Positions 9,864 to 18,769 are shown, numbered from the stretch's first letter. The stretch is DNA of 64,000 nt from Massilia violaceinigra (GCF_002752675.1 NZ_CP024608.1:930001-994000), one strand, 5' to 3'. The notes: generated by a model from the sequence alone, not told the origin. Made by a program: numbers and translations.

Positions 9864-10627
9864 AGGGTCTCCAGGGTGAGGCCGGCGAGCTGGGTGCGGC
9901 TCGGCACGATGGCGTAGTCGCAGGCGGCCATGAAGCGCGCGTCCGATTTGCTGTCGCCCATGCCGAAGGTCAGGATATCGCCATGTTCGGCGCGCAGGCG
10001 CGCGCTCACGTGCGCCACCGCGTGCGATTTGTTCAGCGCTTTCGGCAAGATCGCCAGGTTGTTGCCGTTGCGGTGGATGAAGTAGTCGCGCGCACCATCG
10101 TCAATCCATGGTTGGACCACTTCGCGCTCGATCGGCTCCAGGTTGGCCGCGATTTTTTGCGGGTCCTTGACCACCAGATAGAACGGCGTATCAAAATCCT
10201 CGATCAGGCGCGCGCGGTTGCCGAAACCGGTGCGCTCGGCCCAGGCGTCGATCAGCCCGGCCAGGGCCAAGAGGCCGGGCAGGGCGGCTTGCATGGCGCC
10301 GCGCATGTGCTCGAGCCACTCCTGGTCGACGCTGCCGTCGGGCAGCAGGATGATCCCGCCGTAGTCGAGCACGGCATAGCTGTGGAAGTCGATTCCCACG
10401 CGCTGGAACGCGTTCAGGTTGCGCGCCGTGGTGGGGATCATCGTCATGCCATCCTGGGCAAAGGCGAGAAAGGCGCGCTGGCCGGGCGTGGTGTACGAGA
10501 TCGGGCTGCCATCCTTGAGGAAGGCGGCCGCTTCGATCGGCAGGCCGCGGCCCTCGCACTTTTCCAGCGACTGGAACAGGGTGTCGTCCAGGTCGGCGAA
10601 CAGGAATTTATGAAACTTCTTCAACAT
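9860..10627 (-). CDS. HAD-superfamily hydrolase of the ter module
   Basis: The 255-residue protein has HAD motif I as FADLDDTLF (nucleophile Asp12, acid Asp14) and a late motif GMGDSKSDARFM carrying the metal-binding aspartates, with a large cap between. Such enzymes are usually phosphatases; here it probably dephosphorylates an intermediate made by the neighbouring PRTases. The frame is open to 10777, but the conserved HAD fold starts at the ATG at 10627, which overlaps the end of the PRTase-TRSP gene by 20 bases, as typical of this tightly packed operon. The substrate cannot be told from sequence. Confidence 0.85.
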   Translation of the reverse strand: MLKKFHKFLFADLDDTLFQSLEKCEGRGLPIEAAAFLKDGSPISYTTPGQRAFLAFAQDGMTMIPTTARNLNAFQRVGIDFHSYAVLDYGGIILLPDGSVDQEWLEHMRGAMQAALPGLLALAGLIDAWAERTGFGNRARLIEDFDTPFYLVVKDPQKIAANLEPIEREVVQPWIDDGARDYFIHRNGNNLAILPKALNKSHAVAHVSARLRAEHGDILTFGMGDSKSDARFMAACDYAIVPSRTQLAGLTLETL

Positions 10628-11771
10628 GGGTCTCGGTCTTAAAATGGAAAAGACGCGCTTTGAGCGTGTCTGCAAGGTCCAGCAGCGCCTGTTTTGGCGC
10701 AGTTTCGTGGCAAATGAATACGTGCTCGTATTGGCCGGGGGTGACGTTATACAGGAAATTGGCGACACCCTCCCCATAATTGTCCGGGAACGTGAGCGCG
10801 GCTGTCACGGCGCCCCAGGTCAGGATCGGCGAGCGTGTGGTCGATTGCACAACGACGTTCACGCCCAGCCGTTCCAGCGCCGCGCCGAGCAGGTAGGACG
10901 GGTGCATGAATTCGCCCGTGCCGAGCACCAGCACGCGCTCGCCCGGCTTGACATCGCCCGCCAGGCGCTCGGCCAAGCCATCCGGCAAGGTGAGGGCGCG
11001 GTGCAGGCCGTAGCGGCCGAACTCGCCGCTGGCGCCACGGTCGGCCGAGGCATCGAACAGCTGGGCCGGGGCGCTGGCGCTGGCCAGCTGGCCGGGCGTG
11101 AAGCGGTATTCGCCGCTGACCGGCGCACCCATCGTCACCGGCAGGCCGAAGCGCTCGGATAGGGCGGCGGTGGCCATGGCGCCCATGAAGTTGGTGATCG
11201 TCGCCAGGTGCACGTGGGCGATGCCGGGATTGAGCTTGCGGCAGGCGTCGGTCAGGTTGAGGAAGGTGTTGCCGGTGCTCGCTTCATCGTCGACCAGCAC
11301 CAGGGCCTTGGCACTGAGGAGCAGCTCGCGCGTGTGCGCGTTCGGCGGCATGTGCAGAAACTGGCGCGGGGCGTGGCTGTGCGCTTCCTCGAATTCGATG
11401 ATGGGGGCGGCGCCGACCCGGTAGCGCGAGGTGTGCAGGAACAAGCCTTCGCGCCCGGGATGGGCGGCCAGCCAGGCTTCGAATACCCCCTGGCCCAGGC
11501 CGATGGCGGTTTCGGCCATGGCGATGAAGACCACCGGGCCGGGCAGTTCGGGCACGGTGTCGGCCAGACTGGCGTGGACTTTGCGCATCATGCCAGGTGT
11601 GACCGGCCAGTGCTTGCCCAGCACCTTGCTCAGGAACAGGAAGCCGCGCTTGGCGTTGGCGCGCGCGGCAAAGCCCATCACGTCGTCCAGCGCAAACTGA
11701 CTGTCGTGGATGTCGAGTTCGAGTTCGCCTGTGGGCAGGCTCAGGCGATGGCGCTCGGGTGCTTGCGGCAT
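10608..11771 (-). CDS. Phosphoribosyltransferase with C-terminal TRSP domain
   Basis: The 387-residue protein carries a PRPP-binding loop, LVLVDDEASTGNTF, at about 157-170, the hallmark of type I phosphoribosyltransferases. The C-terminal half (about 255-380) fits the TRSP domain found only next to this PRTase in ter-linked clusters. The two PRTases and the ATP-grasp enzyme form the core of the predicted nucleoside-like biosynthesis. The ATG at 11771 is 2 bases after the ATP-grasp stop. The upstream extension of the open frame to 12347 is in the wrong frame for the ATP-grasp gene and is Arg-rich antisense-like sequence, so I excluded it. Confidence 0.85.
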   Translation of the reverse strand: MPQAPERHRLSLPTGELELDIHDSQFALDDVMGFAARANAKRGFLFLSKVLGKHWPVTPGMMRKVHASLADTVPELPGPVVFIAMAETAIGLGQGVFEAWLAAHPGREGLFLHTSRYRVGAAPIIEFEEAHSHAPRQFLHMPPNAHTRELLLSAKALVLVDDEASTGNTFLNLTDACRKLNPGIAHVHLATITNFMGAMATAALSERFGLPVTMGAPVSGEYRFTPGQLASASAPAQLFDASADRGASGEFGRYGLHRALTLPDGLAERLAGDVKPGERVLVLGTGEFMHPSYLLGAALERLGVNVVVQSTTRSPILTWGAVTAALTFPDNYGEGVANFLYNVTPGQYEHVFICHETAPKQALLDLADTLKARLFHFKTETHVEEVS

Positions 11772-11773
11772 GC

Positions 11774-12808
11774 TCACACCAGGTCCACCGAAGTGAGTTC
11801 GGCCGGGGCAGTCAGTTCGGCCACGCGAATGCCGTCGCGCACCGGCGGCACGGCGACCTTGTCGAAACCGTCGGCAAAGCCGCACAGGGCGATATAGGGC
11901 AGGTTGGGGCCGGCCACGCAGGCCATGCCGATGCCGCCCGACATGCGCGGGTTGATTTCGAGCAGGTGCAGCTTGCCGTCGCCTTCGCGGAACTGGACGT
12001 TGAACACGCCGTTCAGGCCATGGATGCGGGCCAGTTCGGCGGTCGCTTCCATGATGTCGTCGCGCATGTCGATCAGTTGGCCGCGGCCGGGCTTCATCGG
12101 CTTCTTGCGCGCCACCGCGCACACCAGGCGGCCATGGTCGCCCACGCAGTCGACGCTGTATTCGACGCCATCGAGGTAGGCCATCAGCAGCATGGTGCGA
12201 AATTCGCCCAGCTCGGCCAGGCCGCGGCGCATGTCGTCGCGGCCGATGTGGTATTCGGCGCCGGCCAGCAGCAGGGCGGCGCTGCTGCGTTCCTCGTCGA
12301 GGATGGCAAAGCCCAGGCCGTACACCGAGCGCGAGGGCTTGACGCACAGCTTGGGGTAGCGCGCGCGCAGCTCGGCGTAGGCGGCGTCGAACTGGGCGAC
12401 GTTGTCGAACACGCGGAACTCGGCCACCGGCGCGCCGGGCAGGTTGGTGGTGGCGTAGAAACGCGCCTTGTCGTGGATCAGTTCGAGCTGTTCCTGCGAG
12501 GCGGCGCTGAGCACGCGCGTGCCCTGGGCTTCAAAGCGCGCGTGTGCGCTGGCCAGCTCGCTCGACAGGCGGCCGGGGATGAATATGTCGATGCGGTGCT
12601 CGCGGCAAAACGCCAGGCACCAGTCGATGTAGGCGTCGTTGTCCAGGCCGGTCGGCTCGACGAAGAATTCGTGGGCGACGCGTCCGGCGACGGCGTGCGG
12701 ATTGGCATTGCTGTAAATGAGATGGAAACGGCCTTCCAGATCGGCTTCGCGGATGAGGCCGATTGCCGCGTACACGGACGAGAACGTCCTGTTGAACCAG
12801 ACACGCAT
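11774..12808 (-). CDS. ATP-grasp enzyme of the ter module
   Basis: The 344-residue product is an ATP-grasp ligase: KLCVKPSRSVYGLGFAIL (about 158-175) supplies the ATP lysine, and FREGDGKLHLLEINPRMSGG (about 277-296) holds the metal-binding Glu and Asn. ATP-grasp enzymes join a carboxylate, via acyl phosphate, to an amine or thiol. In ter-linked clusters it is expected to modify the sugar-linked precursor, but the substrates are unknown. The gene sits between the TerD-vWA gene (40 bases upstream) and the PRTase (2 bases downstream), so it is very likely co-transcribed. Confidence 0.88.
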   Translation of the reverse strand: MRVWFNRTFSSVYAAIGLIREADLEGRFHLIYSNANPHAVAGRVAHEFFVEPTGLDNDAYIDWCLAFCREHRIDIFIPGRLSSELASAHARFEAQGTRVLSAASQEQLELIHDKARFYATTNLPGAPVAEFRVFDNVAQFDAAYAELRARYPKLCVKPSRSVYGLGFAILDEERSSAALLLAGAEYHIGRDDMRRGLAELGEFRTMLLMAYLDGVEYSVDCVGDHGRLVCAVARKKPMKPGRGQLIDMRDDIMEATAELARIHGLNGVFNVQFREGDGKLHLLEINPRMSGGIGMACVAGPNLPYIALCGFADGFDKVAVPPVRDGIRVAELTAPAELTSVDLV

Positions 12809-12848
12809 GAGTTGCTTTCTTATTGAATCGTAATTGTTGCTAGTCGTA

Positions 12849-14189
12849 CTAGGCGAGCAGGCGGTGTTGTTTGGCCAGTTTTATCCAGCCCGGGTATTCT
12901 GCCATGAGCAGGTCGTACAGCTCGGAATCGGAATGTTCGTCGGGCGAGCTGACCGAAAAGAAGTCGGCATTGTCGATCAGGCGCCCCGGGAGTTCATCGA
13001 GCTGTTCGAGGAAGGGGAAGTCGGTCTCGGACGACTGGAAAAATCCCTTCTTCGCCTTCTTCGATTTCCTGCCCTTGCCGATGCCCATGAATTGCCAGAA
13101 GATCGGTTCATGGCTGGCCCAGCGCAACTGCTTTTCAGTCAGCGGCTTGTCCGAGGTGGTGCCGTCGGTCACGAACATGACGAATACCGGCAAGGGCGCC
13201 GACACCGCGCTCTTGCGCTCGCCGCCCTGCGCATCGGGAAAATAAAAGCGCCGTACCGCTTCCATGGCGCGGCCGTAGCGGGTGTCGCCTTCGAGCGGAT
13301 GGGCCTGGACCACGTCGCGCACATAGCTGCGCGCGTTGCCAAGGTTCATGGGGGCGGGCTGGTGCACGCCCGAGCCGAACAGGAACACGTCGATTTCGCC
13401 ATCGTCGTCGAACTTGCATCCAAGGGCCAGGATGCGGTCGGCAAACTGCTGTACCAGCCCCTTGCGGTAGAGCGTGCCCATGGAGCCGGAAATGTCGAGC
13501 ACCAGCGCGACCTTGGCGCGGTGGTCGGCCAGGCCCACTTTTTCGAGCGAGACAGTGGCTTGCTTGACCAGGCTGACCAGGTGGGGCGCGCTGCTTTCGA
13601 TGCGTTTTTCGAGCGAGATGCGGCCCGGTTCCGCAGCCGGGCGCGGCGCCGGTGCGGGCACCGGAGCGGGGGCGGCCACGGCGCCGCCGAAGTGGGTTAC
13701 CAGCGCGTCGAGGCCGCCGTTGAAGCCCTGGCCGACCGCCATGAAGCGCCACTGGCCATCCTTGCGGTACAGATTGCCCAGCATGATGGCGCGTTCCTGG
13801 GCGAAATCGGCGCCGGAAAAGGCGAAGCGCGCTTTTTCCTCGGCGTCGGCGAGCAGGCGCAGGTAGCCGCTGGTCAGTTGCGACATGGTGCCGTCGCCGT
13901 CGACGCTGGCGGTGATCGCCAGCTGGTCGACGTTGGCCGGCAGCAGGCTGGTATCGATGCGAAAGCCGAGCAGGTCGCCGGGGATGTCGATCAGTTCGGC
14001 GCCGCCGCAGGGCGTGCGCGGCTGGTTGAAGAACGTCATGTACGACTCATCGAGCAGCTTGCCGTCGGCGCCCAGGCCGAAGCAGGCGAAGTCGAGCCGC
14101 AGGCCGGCGGCGTTCAGGCCGATGTCGATGCGGCCGTTGGGGGCGATGTTGGCCAGCGGCAGACGCTGCCCGCGTGATAAGTTTTCCAT
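12849..14189 (-). CDS. terF: TerF-like protein: TerD domain plus von Willebrand A domain
   Basis: The 446-residue protein has a TerD-like domain (about 1-168, with ACFGLGADGKLLDESYMTFFN and LGNLYRKDGQWRFMAVGQGF). A Pro/Ala linker (about 172-188) is followed by a vWA domain (about 225-430). The vWA metal site is intact: LVLDISGSMG at 230-238 (DxSxS) and FVTDGTTSDK later. vWA domains bind partner proteins through a metal ion, so this may link the TerD complex to other factors. A GKGRKSKKAKKGFF basic patch follows. The gene is 226 bases downstream of terD and 40 upstream of the ATP-grasp gene. Confidence 0.87.
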   Translation of the reverse strand: MENLSRGQRLPLANIAPNGRIDIGLNAAGLRLDFACFGLGADGKLLDESYMTFFNQPRTPCGGAELIDIPGDLLGFRIDTSLLPANVDQLAITASVDGDGTMSQLTSGYLRLLADAEEKARFAFSGADFAQERAIMLGNLYRKDGQWRFMAVGQGFNGGLDALVTHFGGAVAAPAPVPAPAPRPAAEPGRISLEKRIESSAPHLVSLVKQATVSLEKVGLADHRAKVALVLDISGSMGTLYRKGLVQQFADRILALGCKFDDDGEIDVFLFGSGVHQPAPMNLGNARSYVRDVVQAHPLEGDTRYGRAMEAVRRFYFPDAQGGERKSAVSAPLPVFVMFVTDGTTSDKPLTEKQLRWASHEPIFWQFMGIGKGRKSKKAKKGFFQSSETDFPFLEQLDELPGRLIDNADFFSVSSPDEHSDSELYDLLMAEYPGWIKLAKQHRLLA

Positions 14190-14257
14190 GGTGTCCGCTA
14201 TCAGGTAAAAGGAAGAGTTGGGTAACCGGTCACGCTATTGTGGCCGTCACCCTCAAA

Positions 14258-14287
14258 CCGTCGTTTCTGCCAATGGCAGGAACGACG
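14258..14287. repeat. REP-like hairpin
   Basis: The arms ccgtcgtttctgcc and ggcaggaacgacgg form an almost perfect palindrome that shares the ccgtcgtt...aacgacgg ends with the other REP-like copies in this window. It lies in the gap between terD and the TerF-like gene. Confidence 0.5.
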
Positions 14288-14354
14288 GGGGAGGGGCGGC
14301 GGCCCGGCCGCTCACGGGCCGCACTCATGCATACGCACCCCCCACACGTCACAA

Positions 14355-14396
14355 CGCCCGCAAGGCGCCGCCCTGAAGCAGCCATCCTTGCGGGCG
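14355..14396 (-). terminator. Stem-loop after terD
   Basis: An 11-bp perfect inverted repeat (cgcccgcaagg / ccttgcgggcg) with a 20-base loop lies 20 bases beyond the terD stop. No T-run follows on the minus strand. It could stabilise terD mRNA or partly terminate transcription before the TerF-like gene, but I cannot show either. Confidence 0.4.
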
Positions 14397-14415
14397 AGGA
14401 CCGGCGGGTCGTGCT

Positions 14416-14991
14416 TTACGCGTTGACGCCGAACGACTTGGCCAGTGGCCCCAGGCCGCCCTTGAAGCCCTGGCCGATGGCCTTGAACTTCCATTCCGCG
14501 CCGGCGCGATACAGCTCGCCGAAGATCATCGCCGTTTCGGTCGAGCCGTCTTCCGACAGGTCGTAACGGGCCAGTTCCTTGTCGCCGTCGGCGTTCAGGC
14601 AGCGGATGTAGGCCTTGCCGACCATGCCGAAGTTCTGCTTGCGCGTTTCGGCTTCGTGAATGGTCACGCAGAACGACACCTTGTCGATCTCGGCCGGCAC
14701 CGCGCTCAGGTCGATGCGCACCTGTTCGTCGTCGCCTTCGCCGGCGCCCGAGGTGTTGTCACCGGCGTGCACCACCGAACCGTCGCTCGACTTGAGGTTA
14801 TTGTAGAAAATGAAGTCGGCGTCGGCGCGAACCTTGCCGTCGGCCTTGAGCATGAAGGCACTGCCGTCGAGGTCGAACGCGCTGCCGTCGGTCGCACGCG
14901 GATCCCAGCCGAGGCCGATGACGACCTTGGTCAGTCCCGGAGCTTCCTTGCTCAGGTTGACGTTGCCGCCTTTTTGCAAACTGATTGCCAT
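14416..14991 (-). CDS. terD: TerD family protein
   Basis: This 191-residue single TerD domain protein begins [15 protein letters not shown] and matches TerD/TerE length. It has the calcium-site region ([20 protein letters not shown], then [12 protein letters not shown]) and the closing [20 protein letters not shown]. It is cytoplasmic and linked to tellurite and stress resistance, with uncertain chemistry. The frame is open to 15207, but the ATG at 14991 has AAGGAG upstream and starts the conserved domain. It heads the minus-strand ter cluster. TerD and TerE cannot be separated with confidence by sequence alone. Confidence 0.92.
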   Translation of the reverse strand: MAISLQKGGNVNLSKEAPGLTKVVIGLGWDPRATDGSAFDLDGSAFMLKADGKVRADADFIFYNNLKSSDGSVVHAGDNTSGAGEGDDEQVRIDLSAVPAEIDKVSFCVTIHEAETRKQNFGMVGKAYIRCLNADGDKELARYDLSEDGSTETAMIFGELYRAGAEWKFKAIGQGFKGGLGPLAKSFGVNA

Positions 14992-15246
14992 GTATAACTC
15001 CTTGTAACGGGTTGAGGGACACTTCACGCCAACGCTGTGGCGCTCGATAACAAAATTACAGTGTTGCAATTTCCGGTCGTAATATACAACGTGCTTGCCA
15101 GCCTGTATATGGGCGCACTTGATTCGTAGGCAAGCCTTATATTTTTGTTTTGAGGTTTTCCGGTCACGCCGGCTGGGCGTTGCTGGACAGAAATCACCGC
15201 TGGCCATAAACTGGCGAGGTTACCTAGAAGCTTCGCCACCCTGTCC
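14992..15246. promoter_or_regulatory. AT-rich divergent intergenic region upstream of terD
   Basis: This stretch is clearly richer in A and T than its surroundings and separates terD (minus) from the unknown gene at 15247 (plus). On the minus strand a TATATT at about 15080 is a possible -10 element, but no good -35 is paired with it. It is the only place for the main ter promoter. No operator was recognised. Confidence 0.4.
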
Positions 15247-15750
15247 ATGACCCCAGATCTTGCTATCCGCCGCTCCATCCGCAAGGTCACGCATGCCGAC
15301 TTTGCCTCCTATCCCATCTGGGAATGGGCGATCGATGAAGAGGTCAACCTGGGCAATGGCGAGTCCTTCGTGCGCCCGACCAGCCTGGACGCGGTGCCGC
15401 TCGACCCGCTCGGGCATTATATTGTGGCGGCCAACACCACCCTGAGCGATGGCGTGATCCTGCCGTCCTGCGTGGAGGTGAGCATGCGCGGCAAGAAGCA
15501 GCATATCGAGCCGATGTTCGTGTTCCTGCTGGACCGGCATCTCGATTTTGCCGGGGTGGAAACCACCGCGCTGCTGAGCCGGTATACCAAGCGCGTGAAT
15601 ATTTATCCGGTGCGCTGGGAAATGGCCGTGCCGATGGCGGGCGAGACGCGCCTGCGCACGGGCAATGTGCGGCGCGGGCTGTGGGAGCGGATGGTGCAGT
15701 TCTGGCTGCGCTTGCGGATCGGGGCGGGCGGACAGCCGCTGGCGCGGTAG
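15247..15750 (+). CDS. Conserved hypothetical protein
   Basis: The 167-residue product is unrecognised. It has no signal peptide or membrane segment, is rich in Val, Leu and Arg, and ends with a basic stretch (RTGNVRRGLWERMVQFWLRL). Codon use is like that of its GC-rich neighbours, and the ATG follows the long AT-rich region shared with terD. It is transcribed away from the ter operon, so shared regulation is possible, but nothing in the sequence ties it to Ter function. A REP-like palindrome follows. Confidence 0.7.
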   Translation: MTPDLAIRRSIRKVTHADFASYPIWEWAIDEEVNLGNGESFVRPTSLDAVPLDPLGHYIVAANTTLSDGVILPSCVEVSMRGKKQHIEPMFVFLLDRHLDFAGVETTALLSRYTKRVNIYPVRWEMAVPMAGETRLRTGNVRRGLWERMVQFWLRLRIGAGGQPLAR

Positions 15751-15775
15751 AGGTAAAAGACCGCTAGCCTGAGGG

Positions 15776-15805
15776 CCGTCGTTCCCGCCTGCGCGGGAAT
15801 GACGG
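15776..15805. repeat. REP-like palindrome
   Basis: The sequence ccgtcgttcccgcctgcg and its following bases form a 30-base palindrome with one mismatch. It is the core unit repeated at 1947-1976 and 50430-50459. It sits just after the hypothetical gene and could double as a transcript end. Confidence 0.65.
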
Positions 15806-15936
15806 GGGGTAGCGAAACCAGCTGGCTTTACCCGCTTTCTAACGCTGTTGACCCCGTAAAACACCCCGCTTGCGTCCCTCGCGACAACCCCGCATCCGCC
15901 GCTGTACAACACATCGACATACCTCCAACTAAGTTG

Positions 15937-15965
15937 TTGCGTCAAGCCTTTTTGCATGCTATCCT
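15937..15965 (+). promoter_or_regulatory. Probable sigma-70 promoter of the rplC operon
   Basis: TTGCGT at 15937-15942 and TATCCT at 15960-15965 are spaced by exactly 17 bases and lie about 98 bases before rplC. The untranslated leader would be about 90 bases. rpsJ is not present upstream, so an own promoter is needed here. This is a prediction from consensus fit only. Confidence 0.5.
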
Positions 15966-16063
15966 AGCCGGCTTCGGTATGGATTCGTGTGTTTTTGAAT
16001 CTGTCCTTTACTTGGTAGTTAAACAGTCAGCCCCGCCCAATCGCAGGTGGGAATGGAGAAAAA

Positions 16064-16720
16064 ATGAGCCTAGGCCTTCTCGGTCGCAAGGTTGGAATGA
16101 TGCGCATCTTTACGGATGAAGGGGACTCGATCCCTGTCACCGTTCTGGACGTGTCGAACAACCGTGTCGCACAAATCAAAACCCCTGAAACAGATGGTTA
16201 CTCCGCTGTTCAGGTCGCATTCGGTCAACGTCGCGCTTCCCGCGTGAACAAAGCTGTTGCGGGTCACCACGCCAAAGCTGGCGTCGAAGCAGGTACCATG
16301 TTGCGCGAATTCCGCGTCGACGCTGGTAAAGCTGCCGAACTGAAAGCTGGCGACGTTGTTGCCGCTTCCCTGTTCGAAGTCGGTCAGAAGATCGACGTCC
16401 AAGGCGTCACGATCGGTAAGGGTTACGCCGGCGTCATCAAGCGTTACCACTTCGCTTCCGGTCGCGCAACGCACGGTAACTCGCGTTCGCACAATGTTCC
16501 AGGTTCCATCGGTATGGCGCAGGATCCAGGTCGTGTTTTCCCTGGTAAGCGCATGACCGGTCACCTCGGTGACGTGAATCGTACCGTACAGAATCTCGAA
16601 ATCGCCCGTATCGATGCCGACCGTCAGCTGTTGCTGGTCAAAGGTGCCGTACCAGGTGCGAAAAATGGTCAGGTGATCGTTTCGCCAGCCATTAAATCCA
16701 AAGTTCAGAAGGGAGCTTAA
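16064..16720 (+). CDS. rplC: Large ribosomal subunit protein uL3
   Basis: L3 is an early 50S assembly protein near the peptidyl transferase centre. The 218-residue product begins [20 protein letters not shown] and has the conserved [15 protein letters not shown] and [10 protein letters not shown] regions (the latter includes the glutamine-loop neighbourhood). The length is a little above E. coli L3 (209), as usual in Burkholderiales. A GGAG site precedes the ATG. It is the first gene of the ribosomal run in this window; rpsJ, normally directly upstream, is missing from this position. Confidence 0.98.
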   Translation: MSLGLLGRKVGMMRIFTDEGDSIPVTVLDVSNNRVAQIKTPETDGYSAVQVAFGQRRASRVNKAVAGHHAKAGVEAGTMLREFRVDAGKAAELKAGDVVAASLFEVGQKIDVQGVTIGKGYAGVIKRYHFASGRATHGNSRSHNVPGSIGMAQDPGRVFPGKRMTGHLGDVNRTVQNLEIARIDADRQLLLVKGAVPGAKNGQVIVSPAIKSKVQKGA

Positions 16721-16722
16721 TT

Positions 16723-17343
16723 ATGGAACTCAAGCTTCTGAATGAGCAAGGTCAAGCAGGTTCGAACGTCGCCGCAGCCGATACCGTTTTCGGTCGTGAC
16801 TACAACGAAGCCCTGATCCACCAGATCGTCGTCGCTTACGCTGCCAACGCACGTAGCGGTAACCGCAAGCAGAAAGATCGTGAAGAAGTTCACCACACGA
16901 CCAAGAAGCCATGGCGCCAAAAAGGTACCGGCCGCGCGCGTGCTGGTATGTCGTCCTCGCCACTGTGGCGCGGCGGCGGTCGGATTTTCCCGAACTCGCC
17001 TGATGAAAACTTCACCCACAAAGTGAACAAGAAGATGTACCGCGCAGGTATCTGCTCGATCTTGTCGCAACTGGCACGCGAAGAGCGTCTGGTCGTGGTT
17101 GAAGGCATGAACCTGGATGCTCCTAAGACCAAGCTGCTGTCGCAAAAGCTGCAGGGCATGGGTCTGGAATCGGTCATGATCATCACCGACAAGCTCGAAG
17201 AAAACCTGCTGCTGGCATCGCGCAACCTGCCTAACGTGCTGGTCGTCGAGCCGAAGCACGCTGATCCGATGTCGCTGGTGTTCTACAAAAAAATCGTGGT
17301 CACCAAAGCAGCACTGGCCATGATCGAGGAGATGTTCGCATGA
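16723..17343 (+). CDS. rplD: Large ribosomal subunit protein uL4
   Basis: L4 is a primary 23S rRNA binder lining the exit tunnel. In E. coli it also represses its own S10 operon. The 206-residue product holds the tunnel-loop segment [20 protein letters not shown] (about 63-82) and matches the family length. It starts 2 bases after rplC and its end overlaps rplW by 4 bases. An S10-type leader hairpin for autoregulation was not resolved upstream of rplC. Confidence 0.98.
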   Translation: MELKLLNEQGQAGSNVAAADTVFGRDYNEALIHQIVVAYAANARSGNRKQKDREEVHHTTKKPWRQKGTGRARAGMSSSPLWRGGGRIFPNSPDENFTHKVNKKMYRAGICSILSQLAREERLVVVEGMNLDAPKTKLLSQKLQGMGLESVMIITDKLEENLLLASRNLPNVLVVEPKHADPMSLVFYKKIVVTKAALAMIEEMFA

Positions 17344-17657
17344 GCGGCGTAATCAAATTTTCCGAAGAGCGCCTGATGAAGGTGCTCCAGGCGCCAGTCA
17401 TTTCCGAGAAGGCCACCATGGTCGCGGAAAAGAACGAGCAGATCGTGTTCCGCGTATTGCCGGATGCGACCAAGCCTGAAATCAAGGCAGCCGTTGAACT
17501 GTTGTTCAAGGTTGAAGTGCTGTCGGTGCAGACAGCCAATCGCGAAGGTAAGCAAAAGCGTTCGGGCCGTTTCAATGGCCGTCGCAACCATACCAAGCGT
17601 GCTTTCGTGTGCCTGAAGCCTGGCCAGGAAATCAACTTCTCCGAGGAGGCTAAATAA
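17340..17657 (+). CDS. rplW: Large ribosomal subunit protein uL23
   Basis: L23 sits at the tunnel exit and docks trigger factor and SRP. The 105-residue frame begins with ATGA overlapping the rplD stop. The conserved core starts at [14 protein letters not shown], so an inner ATG at 17376 is a possible alternative start; the overlap favours the longer form. It shares one base with rplB through TAATG. Confidence 0.97.
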   Translation: MSGVIKFSEERLMKVLQAPVISEKATMVAEKNEQIVFRVLPDATKPEIKAAVELLFKVEVLSVQTANREGKQKRSGRFNGRRNHTKRAFVCLKPGQEINFSEEAK

Positions 17658-18484
17658 TGGCACTCGTAAAGATGAAACCAACCTCGCCAGGCCGTCGCGG
17701 CATGGTGAAGGTTGTGAACCCGGACCTGTACAAAGGTCGTCCGTTCGCAGCCCTGGTTGAAAAGAAATCGAAAACTGCCGGCCGTAACAACAACGGTCAC
17801 ATCACCACCCGCCACATCGGCGGTGGTCATAAGCAGCACTATCGCCTGATCGACTTCAAGCGTCAGAAGGATGGTATTCCGGCAAAGGTCGAGCGTATCG
17901 AATACGATCCAAACCGTACCGCGAACATCGCCCTGCTGTGCTATGCAGACGGTGAGCGCCAGTACATCATCGCAACCAAGGGCATGTCCGTTGGCGATTC
18001 GGTGATGAATGGTTCGGAAGCGCCTATCAAGTCGGGCAACTGCCTGCCTATCCGTAACATCCCAGTCGGCACCGTGATGCATTGCGTCGAGATGCTGCCA
18101 GGTAAAGGTGCCCAGATGGCACGTACCGCCGGCGCTGGTGTTGTTCTGATGGCGCGCGAAGGTACCTACGCTCAAGTACGTCTGCGCTCGGGTGAAGTGC
18201 GCCGCGTGCACATCGAATGCCGTGCAACGGTTGGCGAAGTCGGTAATGCCGAGCACAGCCTGCGCAAGATCGGTAAAGCTGGCGCGATGCGCTGGCGCGG
18301 TGTTCGTCCTACCGTTCGCGGTGTGGTCATGAACCCGGTCGATCACCCGCACGGTGGTGGTGAAGGTAAAACCGCAGCTGGTCGTCATCCAGTGTCGCCT
18401 TGGGGCCAACAGACGAAGGGTAAGAAGACGCGCCGTAACAAGCGTACGACTTCGATGATCGTCTCGCGCCGCGGCAAGAAATAA
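17657..18484 (+). CDS. rplB: Large ribosomal subunit protein uL2
   Basis: L2 supports the peptidyl transferase centre and subunit joining. The 275-residue product includes [20 protein letters not shown] (about 224-243), which contains the conserved histidine implicated in peptidyl transfer, and ends in a basic tail. The length matches the family (273). It is translationally coupled to rplW and followed after 9 bases by rpsS. Confidence 0.98.
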   Translation: MALVKMKPTSPGRRGMVKVVNPDLYKGRPFAALVEKKSKTAGRNNNGHITTRHIGGGHKQHYRLIDFKRQKDGIPAKVERIEYDPNRTANIALLCYADGERQYIIATKGMSVGDSVMNGSEAPIKSGNCLPIRNIPVGTVMHCVEMLPGKGAQMARTAGAGVVLMAREGTYAQVRLRSGEVRRVHIECRATVGEVGNAEHSLRKIGKAGAMRWRGVRPTVRGVVMNPVDHPHGGGEGKTAAGRHPVSPWGQQTKGKKTRRNKRTTSMIVSRRGKK

Positions 18485-18493
18485 GGATAAGAC

Positions 18494-18769
18494 ATGACAC
18501 GTTCATTGAAAAAAGGGCCGTTTATCGACGCCCACCTGGTGAAAAAAGTCGAAACCGCGCAAGCGAACAAAGACAAAAAGCCAGTGAAAACCTGGTCGCG
18601 CCGTTCGACGATCTCGCCAGACTTCATCGGCCTGACGATCGCAGTGCATAACGGCAAGCTGCACGTGCCGGTATACATCTCCGAGAACATGGTTGGTCAC
18701 AAGCTCGGCGAATTCGCACTGACCCGTACGTTCAAGGGCCATGCCGCTGACAAGAAGGCGAAGAAATAA
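18494..18769 (+). CDS. rpsS: Small ribosomal subunit protein uS19
   Basis: S19 lies in the 30S head beside S13 and contacts the A-site region. The 91-residue product begins [20 protein letters not shown] and has the conserved [20 protein letters not shown] segment, typical in length. Its stop overlaps the rplV start by one base (TAATG), pointing to coupled translation. Confidence 0.98.
   Translation: MTRSLKKGPFIDAHLVKKVETAQANKDKKPVKTWSRRSTISPDFIGLTIAVHNGKLHVPVYISENMVGHKLGEFALTRTFKGHAADKKAKK

Noticed and set aside
11772..12347. N-terminal extension of the PRTase-TRSP frame
   Set aside because: It overlaps the ATP-grasp gene in another frame and is Arg/Pro-rich; the start at 11771 fits the operon spacing.
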